Below, piece by piece: positions 1-11,412 of a stretch of DNA of 64,000 bases. The translations under genes and the position numbers were made by a program. Source of the stretch: Hermodice carunculata. Lineage: Eukaryota > Annelida > Polychaeta > Eunicida > Amphinomidae. The notes below the pieces were generated by a model that saw nothing but the letters and a program-made list of their open reading frames with translations, did no database searches and was not told where the DNA came from. Where the stretch lies: NCBI GenBank assembly GCA_964020975.1, contig OZ026615.1, positions 28,204,222 through 28,268,221 on the forward strand. The letters run 5' to 3'. How positions within the stretch are numbered: position 1 is the first letter of the stretch; every line of letters starts with the position of its first letter.

Positions 1-2540
1 AGTATCATTGAAATATGGCTCAGAGAAAGAATGAAAGATGACGTAAATGAGGGAGCCACAAAAACATTATGAAAAAATTTAAACGAGAAACATCATAAAC
101 TGGAAAAATCTGAGAAGAAACATCCATGGGCAAAGACAAATGTGTCCATTTAACTAATGTATAAACATTTATGCTAACATAAAAAAGTTAAGAGAGTCAA
201 AAAAATACTGACTAAAATTTAGCAATATCAGCTAACGATAGTATGCTTTTGATACATATATACAGTATCACTGCAAAATGGTTTGAAGAAAGAATGAAAG
301 ATGAGGCACCAGACGACGGGCACATATAATAATGTGAAAAAATTTAAAGAGAAACATCTCAGATTATAACAATCTGAGAAGAAATCTCCATGGGCAAAAG
401 AAAAATATATCCATTTAACTACTGTGTAAACATCTATACTCGCATAAAGGAAGTTAAAGACTCAAGAAAATACTGACCAAAATCTAGCAATATCCACGAA
501 CGAAAGTATGTTCTTGATACATATATACAGTATCACTGCTAAATGGTTTAGACAAAAAATGAGTGATGAGGCAGCAGATGATAGTCACACCACATAATGT
601 GAAAAGAAATTAACAGAAACATTTCACATTGTAACAATCTGAGAAGAACCACACATGGGCAAAAGACAAATGTGTCCATTTAACTATTGTGTAAACGTCT
701 ATGCTAACATAAAAAAAGTTAAAAGACTGAGAAAATACTGACCAAAATCTAGCAATATCTGCTAACAATAGCATGCTCTTGATACATATATACAGTATCA
801 CTGCAAAATGGTTAGGAGAAAGAATGAACAATGAGGCACCAGACGACGGGCACATCAAATAATGTGAAAAAAATTTAAACAGAAACATCTCAAATTATGA
901 CAATCTGAGAAGAAACTTGCATGGCCAGAAGAATAATGTGTCCATTTAACTACCACGTAAACATTTATGCTAATATAGACAGAATTAAAGATTCACATAA
1001 ATATTGACCCAAAATGTGGCAATATCTGCCAACTTGATAGTATGTTCTTGATACATATATATTGTATCATTGCAATATGGTTTCAGGATAACAGGAAGGA
1101 TGACACACCAGACGATGAGGTCACAAAAATATTGTGAAAAAAAATCAAACAGAAATATCTCAAATCATAATAATCTGAGAAGAAACAAGTATAGGCAGTA
1201 CACAAATGTGTACATTTAATCACTATCTAAAAATCGGAACTATTTCCCAAAACACAGTTATGTTTCAAGGCAAAGAAAGATAAAAAATCATACAATCTAT
1301 AGACATCGCAGCTAATATAGAAAGATTTAAAGACTAAGAACTATACTGAGAAAAATCGGGCAATATTTGTTTAGTTGATTGTATAATTTTCATACTTTTA
1401 TACATTATCATTGAAATATGGCTCAGAGAAAGAATGAAAAATGACGTAAATGAGGAAGCCAACAAAAACATTGTGAAAAAATTTAAAGAGAAACATCTCA
1501 AATTAGAACAATCTGAGAAGAAACATCCATGGGCAAAAGACAAATGGGTCCATTTAACTGCTGTGTCAACATCTATGCTAACATTAAAAAGTTAAAGACT
1601 GAAGAAAATACTGACCAAAATCTAGCACTATCTGCTAACGATAATATGTTCCTGATACATACATACAGTATCATTGGAACATGGTTTTGGAAGAATGAAA
1701 GATGACACACCAGACGATGGAGCCACAAACATATCGTGCAAAAAAAGGAAATAGAAATATCTCACATTATACCAATCAGAGAAGAAACCAGTGTGGGCAG
1801 TAAACAAATGTGTCCATTGGACTACTATGTAAACATCTGTGCTAATACAGAGAGAATTAAAGACTCACAAAAATACGGACTAAAATCTGATAATATCAGT
1901 CTGTTGATTTGATAACGTGTTCTTGATACATATATACAGTATCATTGGAATATGGTTTGGAGAAAGAATGAAAGGTGAGACTATAGACAATGGAGACACA
2001 ATAATATTGTGACAAAAAAAATAAAGAAAGAAAAACATCTCAAATTAGAACAATCTGAGAAAAAAAACTGTACAAACAGGAGAAAAATGAGTCCATTTAA
2101 CTACTATTTGCCATTTTGCAGTAAGGTTTTCTGAAACTTCTTCCATTGGAATGCAGATTAACTCCAACAATCATACAAACTGTAAACGTGTATGCTAATG
2201 TAAAACGAATGAAAGACTAGGAATACTATATCTGCTAACTTGATGGATCTTTTTTATACATATATACAGTATAATTCGCATAAGCTTTAGAGATAACAAT
2301 GAAAGTTGAGGAAGCAGACAATTTGTCCCTAGAAAAATATTGTGAAAAAATGTAAACTGAAATATCTGAAATTAAACAATCTGAGAAAAAAACTACATGG
2401 ACAGTAGATAAATGTCTCCAATGAACTACTACGGGCACTTTTTAGTTTTAGAGTACCGGGTTCTGAAACATTTTTCCATTTGAATGTGGATAAAGTTGCA
2501 AGAATTGTACAAACTGTAAACATTGATGGTAATATAGAAG
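1..2540. repeat. ~265-bp tandem array (satellite-like)
   Basis: About nine head-to-tail units. The landmark GATACATATATACAGTATCA, or a close variant, recurs near 251, 516, 781, 1050, 1391, 1654, 1925 and 2255, giving spacings of about 265, 265, 269, 341, 263, 271 and 330. Each unit then carries a GAAAGAATGAAAGATGA block, a GTGAAAAAATTTAAA block, AATCTGAGAAGAAAC and GTCCATTTAAC. The two long units contain about 65-75 extra bases (near 1225-1300 and 2105-2190), so short and long unit types are mixed. Copies differ by substitutions and small indels, so the array is old. It runs off the left edge. Short ORFs inside it look like chance frames. Confidence 0.85.
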
Positions 2541-2549
2541 GAAGGAAAA

Positions 2550-2783
2550 ATGAGATACAGACGTTGGGTTAACAAATCTTTACGAAACAGAAAGGAAAAG
2601 AAGCGTGTCGAGTTACATGAATCAGAAAAGAAACCAACAGAGGAATTTTCTGATTTTGTTCATTTAAAGGGTTACTGGCATTGTAATGCAGATGTAGTGC
2701 AAGCAGTAAATACAAAAGTAGCTCTAACAAAGAAATTTTACGTCTTGAACAAGTGTCCCGACTGTGCCCAGGTGACAAATTGA
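2550..2783 (+). CDS. 77-codon ORF at the array border, unknown function
   Basis: This open frame starts in the last, most divergent part of the tandem array and ends in unique sequence. The predicted protein is basic and charged at its start (RYRRW, RNRKEKKR), followed by HESEKKP, FVHLKGYWHC and a C-terminal KCPDCAQ cysteine pair. I do not recognise a family. Two short blocks (AATCAGAAAAGAAAC and GTTCATTTAA) line up with array blocks at similar spacing. The region may therefore be a diverged unit rather than a gene. If it is an exon, CAG/GTGACA at its end could serve as a donor site. Confidence 0.25.
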   Translation: MRYRRWVNKSLRNRKEKKRVELHESEKKPTEEFSDFVHLKGYWHCNADVVQAVNTKVALTKKFYVLNKCPDCAQVTN

Positions 2784-2812
2784 ACTGCTTAAGTCAAAGA
2801 TAGAGCTCAGTG

Positions 2813-2959
2813 GAGAAGGTTGGCCCAATTGTGGATACAGGTCTGAAAGTGCCGGCGGGTTTTCGTATAAGTGGTAATGAGACTTTTTATGGTGATATCC
2901 AAGGAGAAGACGAGGTCCCACGTCACAGCCTGGGCGTGTCAGATCCTTTTTGATGCTGT
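2813..2959 (+). CDS. possible last coding segment before a poly(A) signal
   Basis: An open frame between a stop codon upstream and a TGA near 2957 reads VEKVGPIVDTGLKVPAGF, then RISGNETFYGDIQGEDEVP, ending GVSDPF. The composition is protein-like and the frame differs from the 2550 ORF. It has no ATG, so it would need to be a 3' exon, with GATAG or GCTCAG just upstream as possible acceptors. A plus-strand AATAAA follows at 3045-3050. No family is recognised. Length and coding character alone are weak evidence. Confidence 0.25.
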
Positions 2960-3885
2960 GCCGGTCCTATGCCTTGCCTTCTTGGAAGGCTGCAAAATAC
3001 ATATCAATTAGCAGTTGTTCTATTTGTCAATTCCAAGAAATATCAATAAAAAATAACTAAAATAAATTTGAATTATCTCTTTTATTACCTCGTTCAACAC
3101 CAATAGGTATTTTATTATTAAATCGTCTTCCTTCTTTTTTTTCTCAACGAACGCCTTCAAAATAATCAACATTTGTAAGTGAAACTATGACAGGAGATTT
3201 AATCAGCTATTGTCAAACGTTTTATTCCACGCTTTTCAGACACGCGAGTGCCCAGGTTGCGTCAGTATTTACGATACGGAGTCTGTCTTCTGTCATAGGC
3301 GGGTAAGGCTTAATGTGAAATAGGTGTTCGCAGCATAAAGAAAAGAAAGAAGGATTTGTTTTTTCATTACTAAATAAAATTGTATGTGTGTGTTTACACA
3401 CTGATATAAAAAAAATACACAACACGAATAATGTCTAAATTAAAATATACAAATTCACAAGCCTTCATAAGTATGCAAGGGATTAGCTGCCTTTGTTCAA
3501 GCATTAACAGCTGGTTATACATAACCTGGACAAAAACATTATTTTACAACAGACTGTCCATTTTTAAAAACACAGTGGATACAAACTAACCCAATCCATC
3601 CTTTGCATTATATGTGAGGGATGGGAACATCACTTATCCATAACTTCTTGTCCGTCATTTCGTTTGCACCGATACCAGGCGGCAAAATAGCTAAACAGTC
3701 CAAGTAGTTTGCCGCGATAAAGTGGTAACATCGTACAGTGATGCAGAAAAATATTTTGGGCCAGAACTTTTCTCTGCTCATTTTTGCTCATAACAATTTT
3801 AATAAACCCGGCAATCAAGCAGAAGTCACAGATAAACACAAACTACATGTCAAACTTAAATTCCAAGTCAAATCTATAAAGAATA
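2960..3885. other. no gene seen
   Basis: AT-rich sequence with an AATAAA at 3045-3050 on the plus strand. There is no recognisable repeat or coding signal beyond short chance ORFs. Confidence 0.5.
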
Positions 3886-4008
3886 TCAGAAGCCTGCAAT
3901 CTTATTGAGCTTTAAACTGGTGTTTTCTGGGTCCTCATGCCAGGTATATGGACTTGTCCCATACTCCTGATCAAAGTAACGCAGAAAGCTGATCACTTGG
4001 TCTTGCAG
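3886..4008 (-). CDS. possible 3' terminal exon of an unknown gene
   Basis: On the minus strand, an AG at 4010-4009 is followed by 41 in-frame codons ending in TGA (3888-3886). The peptide begins LQDQVISFLRYFDQEYGTS and continues PYTWHEDPENTSLKLNKI before AGF. It is rich in charged and aromatic residues and looks like a real C-terminal end, unlike other short ORFs nearby. An in-frame ATG at 4017-4015 could instead lie inside a longer exon. I do not recognise the family. It would be a gene downstream of, and parallel to, the peptidase gene. Upstream exons were not found. Confidence 0.35.
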   Translation of the reverse strand: MQDQVISFLRYFDQEYGTSPYTWHEDPENTSLKLNKIAGF

Positions 4009-4115
4009 CTTGTCCATCGAACAGGTAAAACAAATATACCCATAAACAAATCCTAAAATATTTTGGACATTTCGTTACAGACGTAAGTGCTGTAAAAAGG
4101 AATGACAGTAAATAG

Positions 4116-4870
4116 TACAGAAAAACATGACCCATATTCATAAATTCCAAATTCAACAATGACAGCGAAGAGATTCCTGAGTTACTAAAGCGTCAACAGA
4201 GACCACTCTGACTGTGCACGGTGGTTTTCTCCAAGTCCTTCGGTTTCCTCCACCATACATGTAGGTAGGAAGTATACGCCCAGATCTGAGCCATGGAGAG
4301 TGATTAATATAGGCTTGGCCTGCTTCGCAATCCATGTAAAAGATATGGGTCTATACTTAACAGTCATCTTCCAATACCAATGTGAAGTAACAAATTTCAC
4401 TCCTGACTTGAGACAGGCAGTCACCCTTGACAGGCAACTGGTGGTTTTAAACCGGTTCTCTCAACCTTTAAAATCTTCTTCATTAACTACAGACTATAGT
4501 GTTTCCAAAATGTATTGGCCTAACTACTCAAAACCCAAATTTTATGACTTCTGCCAAAAAATTAAGAGACCTGGTAGGCCTATCAGTGTTTGGTTCTCCC
4601 AACTTGTCAGTCAACTGTGTTTACTCCCGACTTGTAAGTCAACTGAGTTTAAAGCAAAAGAAGAAAGTCGGCCTACATCGTTTTCGTGATATTTATGAAT
4701 CTGAAACATTTTAAACACACTCTACCTCCATTATAATTATGAGTCAGAGAACACAGCACAACATGGCCAATGAAGTATGTATCAAATAGTACAGAAAAAC
4801 ATGACCCATATTCATAATTTCCAATCCCTACAATGACAGCAAAGATATTCCAGAGTTACCAAAGCGTCAG
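4116..4870. repeat. pair of ~75-bp direct repeats
   Basis: The segment at about 4116-4190 (GTACAGAAAAACATGACCCA, then CATATTCATAA) recurs at about 4788-4866 with roughly 85-90% identity by eye, 672 bases away in the same orientation. The DNA between shows no coding signal. It may be a local duplication or the ends of a small unrecognised element. Confidence 0.6.
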
Positions 4871-7128
4871 ATACTGAATCAATACATGCACAACCAGTGC
4901 GACTTTCCAGACAGAGACATTGATGATAACTCTGCCTAGAAAAGAAACCTTGCAATATGAAAAGATAACTATTGTCGCAAATGTATCGCACAGTGACAAA
5001 CTACGGGTATATTGTGAATGTCTGATCGGGTGGATAGCACCACCATATACTGGAGAATATTTTGGAAAAAAACTATTAAAAATTTTTTTGACGTTTTAAG
5101 TGGACCTAAACCAAAGAATTATTGTGTATCTTCGGCGATTTCATTTTCCTTTTCAATATAAATGTTAACTATTGGCGATCTGCCAAGTTCAAAAAGATCA
5201 CCTCAAAAGTGTACAAATCCCAGTTAATTTCCAAAGACAATTGCGTCAAACTCGTGGAGGGGGAGAAACAGACCGGAGTCCACCATGATCGCAAAATGGG
5301 GCAACTGCACATTTCACTAGTGCCTACATTCGAAGCTTTCATTAAGTGCGTTTGAGCCGTCAAAAGCTTCACTCATTTTATTTTTATTTATTTCAAGATA
5401 TAAGCTTTGGACATGACAAGCTTAAGAGTGCTGGGACAACTATTCACCCGCCTGGATCTCAACTTTCCGGCCAAACCAGGTAGGCCCAATGCCCTCACTT
5501 ATATACGTTTATTCAGTTTTATTTTGCTAATGAATTCATAAAAAAATATGTGATATGATGTAATGTGACAGGGTGTGTGGGTGAACCCCCACCTAAGAAA
5601 AGCGCCATTTTCGGTAAAAAGTAAAATCCAAAGAAGCTCCAACACACTGGTGCCGTATTCTGAAGAACCTCCGGTAATTTTTATGGAGCGTGGAGAGGAT
5701 TTAAAACGTAATGTAATGTAACTTTAATTTGCAGTACTTGGAATGTAAGAGAAGTCTGATTGTTTCCGCTTTAGCATGCTGCGTCCCCTTTTCAAGTGAC
5801 TCCTATTGAAAGTTTGCGAGTCATTTTTTTTTCGTTTCAGACATTTCGTGTGAGAAGGCGGAGCTTCTTTGGAAGCCACCACCAATTTCCTGACGGAATA
5901 AGGCGCAACTAAAGAAAATCACTGAAGTGTCACGGGAAGTGAACTATAGCAGGACTGCCAACTTTACCACATGGAATACGTTCTCCAAACGGAGTGAGGA
6001 TCAACCTGCCATGTTTCATAAATACATGGCTTCTGAATTTTAAGACACATTGGCCTACTTTTTTTTTCTCACATTTTCACAGGCTTGGGAGCCCTGATCA
6101 TAAGGCCGGGACGCCGTCTTTCCCTTTCCTTCCTCGAAATATGTCATTCCAGTTAACACTGTTCTCTTCGAAGTCTAACATTCAATTTCTTTTCTCCCAG
6201 CACTGTGTCAGAAAGTCCTGTCGAGTTTTGACCCCTTCATTTCTTCCCGGTAAATCCCTTATAAGGCCTGTCAAACCGAACATCCATGCCACACGCTCGC
6301 ATGTGCTTCTTCTGAGAGCCGACCTTCCTCTAACGAGTTTAAGCCCTGACACTCGAACACAGCTCCCGAACAACCATAGATCCCGGTATTAAAGGTCCAT
6401 GGAACAACGGACAAAATTTGTTAATGTTCTTACGACCTTCCTCGAGGGCAGAAGTTCAACTTCAAGACAAAACGAAAACGCATTCAAACCCAAGCATTCA
6501 AGTTCAAAACATGATGAAACAGCATTCAAACAACTCTTATCCCACAAACTCTCAAAGAAATGTACGGGTCATTTAATGTCAGCTTTGCTAAAGGAAATAA
6601 AACGAATTATAAAACAATACGTACCCAGCGGCAGAAAATCATGCACTTGCCGGTGTACAGGCAAGTGCGGTTCTCCGGTGCGACTGAGAGCTCTGTGAAG
6701 TTGTGGTACATTCACGTGCAAACTAATTATTGTATCTGCCCCACCAGTAGTAGACACACTGTGATTGGCTGGAGTTTAACTAATACCGCCAGGTTGGCAA
6801 TGCTTTTGAAGTTACTGTGACCAGCTGCAAATTTACTGGGTCAAATTTCACGCAGTTTTTTTTTTTATCCTGCCAGAAGTTGCACTCTAAATAATAAAAC
6901 AAACAGTTTGACGGGTTGAACGGTTATAATGAGAAATATACACAATTAAACTGGCTAGACATGTGTTTATTTAAGTGTTAGCCAGAAACCTGAACTGTGA
7001 GGTGCGATTTATTTCATGTAACTCTCACCTGCCAGCGCCAAAGAGTATGAATCTTTCAGGTTGGAACACAGATTGAGAAGACTGCCGGGATTTGAGTGAA
7101 CTACTGGATATTCTCATATCTGCCATGC
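4871..7128. other. no gene supported
   Basis: Several ORFs of 60-130 codons exist on both strands but none has a recognisable domain or consistent splice context. A 9-bp-stem hairpin built on GCACTTGCC and its complement lies near 6641-6667. Confidence 0.45.
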
Positions 7129-7225
7129 AGTGCTGCCAACCGTCCCGAATTATCTGGGAGTCTCCCGAAAATTAGGCATGTACCGTCTACCCTCCCGACT
7201 CCCGAATTACTCCAAGAATCTCACT

Positions 7226-7386
7226 CAAATCACCACAAATGGAATTGTAAAAACATTAAATATGATAAATTTTAACAAATATGCTTTCCACAGTGACAAT
7301 TTTAGCCTAAAATTGTCACTGTGGAAAGCATATTTGTTAAAATTTACCATATTTAATGTTTTTACAATGCCATTTGTGGTGATTTG
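7226..7386. repeat. near-perfect palindrome, 80-nt arms
   Basis: Arms 7226-7305 and 7307-7386 are reverse complements around a single base at 7306, with about two mismatches (near 7243 and 7264). The centre reads GACAATTTTAG C CTAAAATTGTC. Confidence 0.9.
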
Positions 7387-7494
7387 GATTCAAGTTTCAG
7401 TATGCCGCGAGATGCACAGCAGCTTAATTTGCCCTAAAATTTAGGGCAAATTAAGCTGCTTTGCATCTCGCGGCACACTGAAACTTGAATCCAA
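7384..7494. repeat. second palindrome abutting the first, 55-nt arms
   Basis: Arms 7384-7438 and 7440-7494 pair around base 7439 with about three mismatches. The centre is GGGCAAATT mirrored around CCCTAAA/TTTAGGG. It overlaps the outer end of the first palindrome by three bases, so the two hairpins sit back to back. Confidence 0.9.
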
Positions 7495-7814
7495 GTAGTC
7501 TCAAATGCCACAAAAATGCATATTTTGATTTCAATATTTGATTTTTTCAGGGGAGCATGCCCCAGTCCCCCTCCCCCCCCCCCCCCCCAGGAGGGCTCTG
7601 CTGCTTACGCCGCTCTCCATTTCATAAAATCCCGAAAATACTTATCCATCAGGTTGACAACACTAGCCATGGTCACGGAAATTCAAAGCTTAGCAGGCAA
7701 TAAGTGGTCTTTATACAGGGCTAATGGATACTTCCTTTGTTCTTCAGAGGTCCCTATTTCCCACGAAGGACCTCCAAACAATGGAAAGGAGGTCCCTATT
7801 TTCCTGGCACCTTC

Positions 7815-7955
7815 GCATTTAACCCAAAGAAAGAGTGTCTGTGTGGCGGGGAGGAGGGAGAGAAAGGAACTTTTGTTAAAACAGGTCAACAGATAGTCTG
7901 GCTCCCGATCGGTTCGTCATATTTTGTCCCAATAAAGAGGTTATGACGTTAAATG

Positions 7956-7989
<34 letters not shown>

Positions 7990-8174
7990 AAAGAGGCACA
8001 CAGTCGCCGAAGGCGCTGACTTATTATGCACGAAAAACGGACCAGTTAGTCGCCGAAACGGTACGTCACCTTCGGCAATTAACTGATCAGTTTTTTTCGC
8101 GCAGAATAAGTCAGCGCCTTAGGCGACTCTGTGCCTTCTCCTTCTCCTTCCCCCACCCCCGCCCCCATCCTCCT

Positions 8175-8205
<31 letters not shown>

Positions 8206-8365
8206 AGCAATAACCTCTTTATTGGGACAAAAAATGTCGCACCGGTCGTGAGCCAGACTTGTCAACAGGCCATACACACTTTTGGACTGTTTGTACAAAA
8301 GCCTCCCCCTCCCCACCCCCCCCCCCCCCACACACACACGCACGCACTTTCTTTGTCGTTTATAC
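7815..8365. repeat. large degenerate inverted repeat with facing poly(A) tails
   Basis: The left arm contains AGTCTGGCTC, then AATAAAGAGGTTAT (7931-7944), then a 30+ base poly(A) run (about 7954-7986). The right arm carries the mirror image: a T-rich run (8172-8205), ATAACCTCTTTATT (8210-8223) and GAGCCAGACT. Between them, 7990-8140 is a further ~70-nt imperfect palindrome built on AGTCGCCGAAGGCGCTGAC. It looks like two retrocopied 3' ends (signal plus A tail) in tail-to-tail orientation, or a foldback element that captured them. Confidence 0.7.
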
Positions 8366-8462
8366 CAATGTCCCAGTCGTTGTTTGAAGCTGTACTCTTG
8401 ACTTCGCTGCCCGTTCCATGCTCTGCATGGTCACGTAGGCCTACTTGAGTTAAAGTTAAATA

Positions 8463-8507
8463 ACGGACGTTAAAACAATATGTCCCCCGTTGCACGGGGA
8501 GACATAA
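8463..8507 (+). mobile_element. solo copy of the CCCC/GGGG terminal hairpin
   Basis: ATATGTCCCCCGTTGCACGG then GGAGACATAAT matches the 3' end of the tandem-core element at 33433-33468 almost exactly. No array precedes it here; an A-rich (CAAAAAA)n stretch follows. It looks like a remnant of the same mobile family. Confidence 0.55.
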
Positions 8508-9018
8508 TCAAAAAAAAACAAAACAAAAAAAACAAAAAAAACAAAAAAAAAACAGAAGAAACAAAGCACAGAAAAAGAAGTAAAAAAGCAGAAAGACTAA
8601 AAATATCGCGAAAAATCAAACCATCTGAATAAAAAAAAAATGCAATTTATTTTACCTTTTATTACATTGATGGTTTTCTTCCAGTAGGAATATGTAAAGA
8701 TACCTGTCAGCTTTATAAAAGGTCCACGTTCGTACAGTACAAGCACTGAGAAAGAAGTGGAAAACAGAAAACAGAAAAAAAAACCCAGAAAGACGGGAAA
8801 TATACTCATGAGAACAGTTTTCAGTTAATGCAACCAGAAAGGTTATAGTGTACTTAGTTTACCGGGGCATAGCTCGACTACCTTCAAAAATAAAGGTTAT
8901 TCAAATCGGAACCAACCTTTTGTTTTGATGTACTTTCCACTATTAATTAAAAACATAGCTACTATCATAAACATTCTGTCTTAATATGAACTTTTTTCTT
9001 GATTTGACAGCACATGCC

Positions 9019-9108
<90 letters not shown>

Positions 9109-9481
9109 AAAATAAAAAAAATCAGCATCAGACTGTGAAGGGATTTTAAATGCTATGAATCTCTTGTTGGTTCATTCGGATAGCATATTCGCATGACAGC
9201 TATTTATACATATGATAATATCGTATAATATATGTGGGAGTATACCATGATCATCAACACCCCCCCCCCCCAAAAAAAATTAATGAGATATAAGCTAAGA
9301 TACAAAAAGCCAATATTTCATTTAATTTACAATTTAGCGTGTACTTGACATGATGTAGCACACAATAAGGCACATGCTTTAATGAATTGGAACTTTACAG
9401 TATGGTAAGCCAGTACAGCGAAAAGATCCAAAATTTTGAAACGAACACACATCCATAATCTGTCTGGCTACGGGCCTGTTT
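8508..9481. other. low-complexity DNA, no gene
   Basis: A-rich runs at 8510-8650, a (TA)n tract at 9022-9108 and poly(C) near 9261. The ORF on the minus strand across 8597-8809 is a phenylalanine-rich product of the A-rich run, not a gene. Confidence 0.7.
9022..9108. repeat. (TA)n microsatellite
   Basis: Uninterrupted AT/TA dinucleotides apart from one AA step near 9091. Confidence 0.95.
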
Positions 9482-11412
9482 GTGTTTGAAACTTGAAGCT
9501 TGAAACTTTATTGCTGCATCAAACATACAAACGTGATATTATGCAATATATACAACCATCCATACATATGCACACACGTTACATTAGCATCATATTTTGA
9601 CAAAATCAAACGTATACACGGTAATTCACAATACATAATTACTGGCAAGAATAATAAGTATATACATAAAAAACCCAGACCTGGGGGGGGGGGGGGGGAA
9701 TCACTGTTCCTGATGCGTCATTGATGTTGTTGGTAGTTTATGTTAAAAAATTAGAAGAGTCCCCTCTGCTCCATGATAGCTGCAAAGAAAATTTCAATAT
9801 ATTTTATTTTTTCTATATCGTCTAACTTCATCAAAAAGGTAAATTTATCATTATTGTCTGGTGATGAAAATAAAGGGAAAATATCGGCCATTTCCAAGAA
9901 TAGTTTTTTTCTCTCCTTTTCATATTTTTTGCAAAAAATGATGACATGTATTTCATCTTCCAATATATTACATTTGTCACAAATTCTTTCTTCCATAGGT
10001 GTTTTTTGTGGTCTTCTATGTCTACCTGTTTCGATTTTTACATTATGTGCGCTGATTCTAAAACGTGTTACATTTTTTCTGATATATCGATCTTTTATTG
10101 CTAGTAAATAGAGTTCTCTTTTGAATTCTTTTTAAAAATTAGTGTAGGTTCGTAACTTTTTATCAGCTCCTGAATTAACTCTCATATCTTCATCCCACTG
10201 TTCCAAGAAATATTTTCTAATCTTTGATCGAAATTTTAATGTCGGAAAATTGTCTGTCAATAGGCCGATATTTTCCCATATTTGTGTAAAACCCAAATTG
10301 CAGAAAGTGTCTCGTATTACTGTTATCCATTGAAATTTTCCCGTATGTATATTTTCTGCATTGCAAAGAAAACCGTCATAAAGTAATGATTTTGGTTCCG
10401 TGTGGACTATTCGTAGCCAGTTTTTACACAATAGAGAAAATATTTTTAAAGCTAGTGGATATTCACCAAATTCACTCAATACAGCAATATAGGTTGATTT
10501 TTTATGCACACCCAGACAAAACCGCAAAAAACTAAGGTGAACTTTTTCAAAAGGAAAACAAAGATATTCGCTGATTTCTCGCTTTGAAAAACATTTGGCT
10601 GCCGATAATATATATGGTCCCCAAATTTCACTTGCGTATAATAATATTGGTGATATTAGGCTATGAAATAAACATAATAGTATTGGTATAGTTATTTGAG
10701 TGTTGAAAAATAATCTTTTAAGTCTACCGACAGCTTTCATTGCTTTATTGGAGAGAATTTTGATTGCGTTACTGAAGGAACCTTCAGTTTTTAGTTCTAT
10801 GCCCAAATAACAATACGTATGAGTTACTTCGAGGATTTCGTTTCCTAACGTAAAACATCGTTTTAGCTTTCGACCGGATTTATTGAAAATCACCACCTTA
10901 GATTTTTGCATATTAATCGTCATATTCCAATCTACACAATATTGTTGTAATTTATCTAAACAATTTTGCAGTCCACATTCGTTTTCAGATAATAAGATTA
11001 AATCATCAGCATATAAAAGACAATTAATGTTTTTATCATATAATTTGACAGGTTGGCACTGGGAATCAAAAATACTAGGGAGATCATTTATGAAGATATT
11101 AAATAGGGTAGGGCTGAGGTTACACCCTTATCTTAGGCCATTGTTTAGAATTATATAATCTGACAGACCATCTTTTAGTTTCAATTGTGTCATTGCCCCA
11201 CAGTACATGTCTCTGATTACATCATACATTTTTCCACTGATATCATATTTCAATAACTTGTACAACAAACCATCGTGCCATACCATATCATATGTTTGTC
11301 TAAAGTCGACAAAGCAAGCATACAAATACTTATTTTTCTTACATAGTTTCATGTACTTATCAATAATCGTTCTAAGTACGAAAATATGATCACTGGTTCT
11401 TGAGTTTGTTTA
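9482..11412 (-). mobile_element. 5'-truncated LINE (non-LTR retrotransposon)
   Basis: One minus-strand frame runs from about 11409 to the stop at 9751 and encodes reverse transcriptase and the region after it. Visible blocks are YACFVDFRQTYDMVWHDGL, GCNLSPTLFNIFINDLP, the catalytic LLYADDLILL (near 11011), NMTINMQKSKVVIFNKSG and CYLGIEL, then a C-terminal thumb-like region. Two in-frame TAA codons interrupt it, at 11130-11128 (replacing Q in the usual RQG) and 10134-10132, so it is inactive. The endonuclease and 5' part are absent. The 3' UTR (9482-9750) contains AATAAAG and ends in short TTCAAG-type tandem units, as non-LTR elements often do. Clade not resolved (I/Nimb- or RTE-like). The insertion lies outside the peptidase gene. 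Confidence 0.85.

Larger units (their letters stand above)
7129..7664. mobile_element. foldback-type element with short terminal inverted repeats
   Basis: The left end AGTGCTGCCAAC (7129-7140) is matched in inverted form by GTTGACAACACT (7653-7664), 10 of 12 positions. CCCGAA-rich subterminal sequence lies just inside both ends. The middle is occupied by two adjoining palindromes (7226-7386 and 7384-7494) and a poly(C) run (about 7568-7589). It has no coding capacity. This fits a non-autonomous DNA transposon, superfamily not determined. Confidence 0.5.

Noticed and set aside
5122-5372. Plus and minus ORFs ending FEAFIKCV and LNLADRQ
   Set aside because: Some protein character, but no family match, no clear splice sites and overlapping frames that cannot both be real.
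5564-5600. TGTGACAGGGTGTGTGGGTG resembling the start of a retroelement LTR
   Set aside because: No second copy, no primer-binding site and no element domains nearby.
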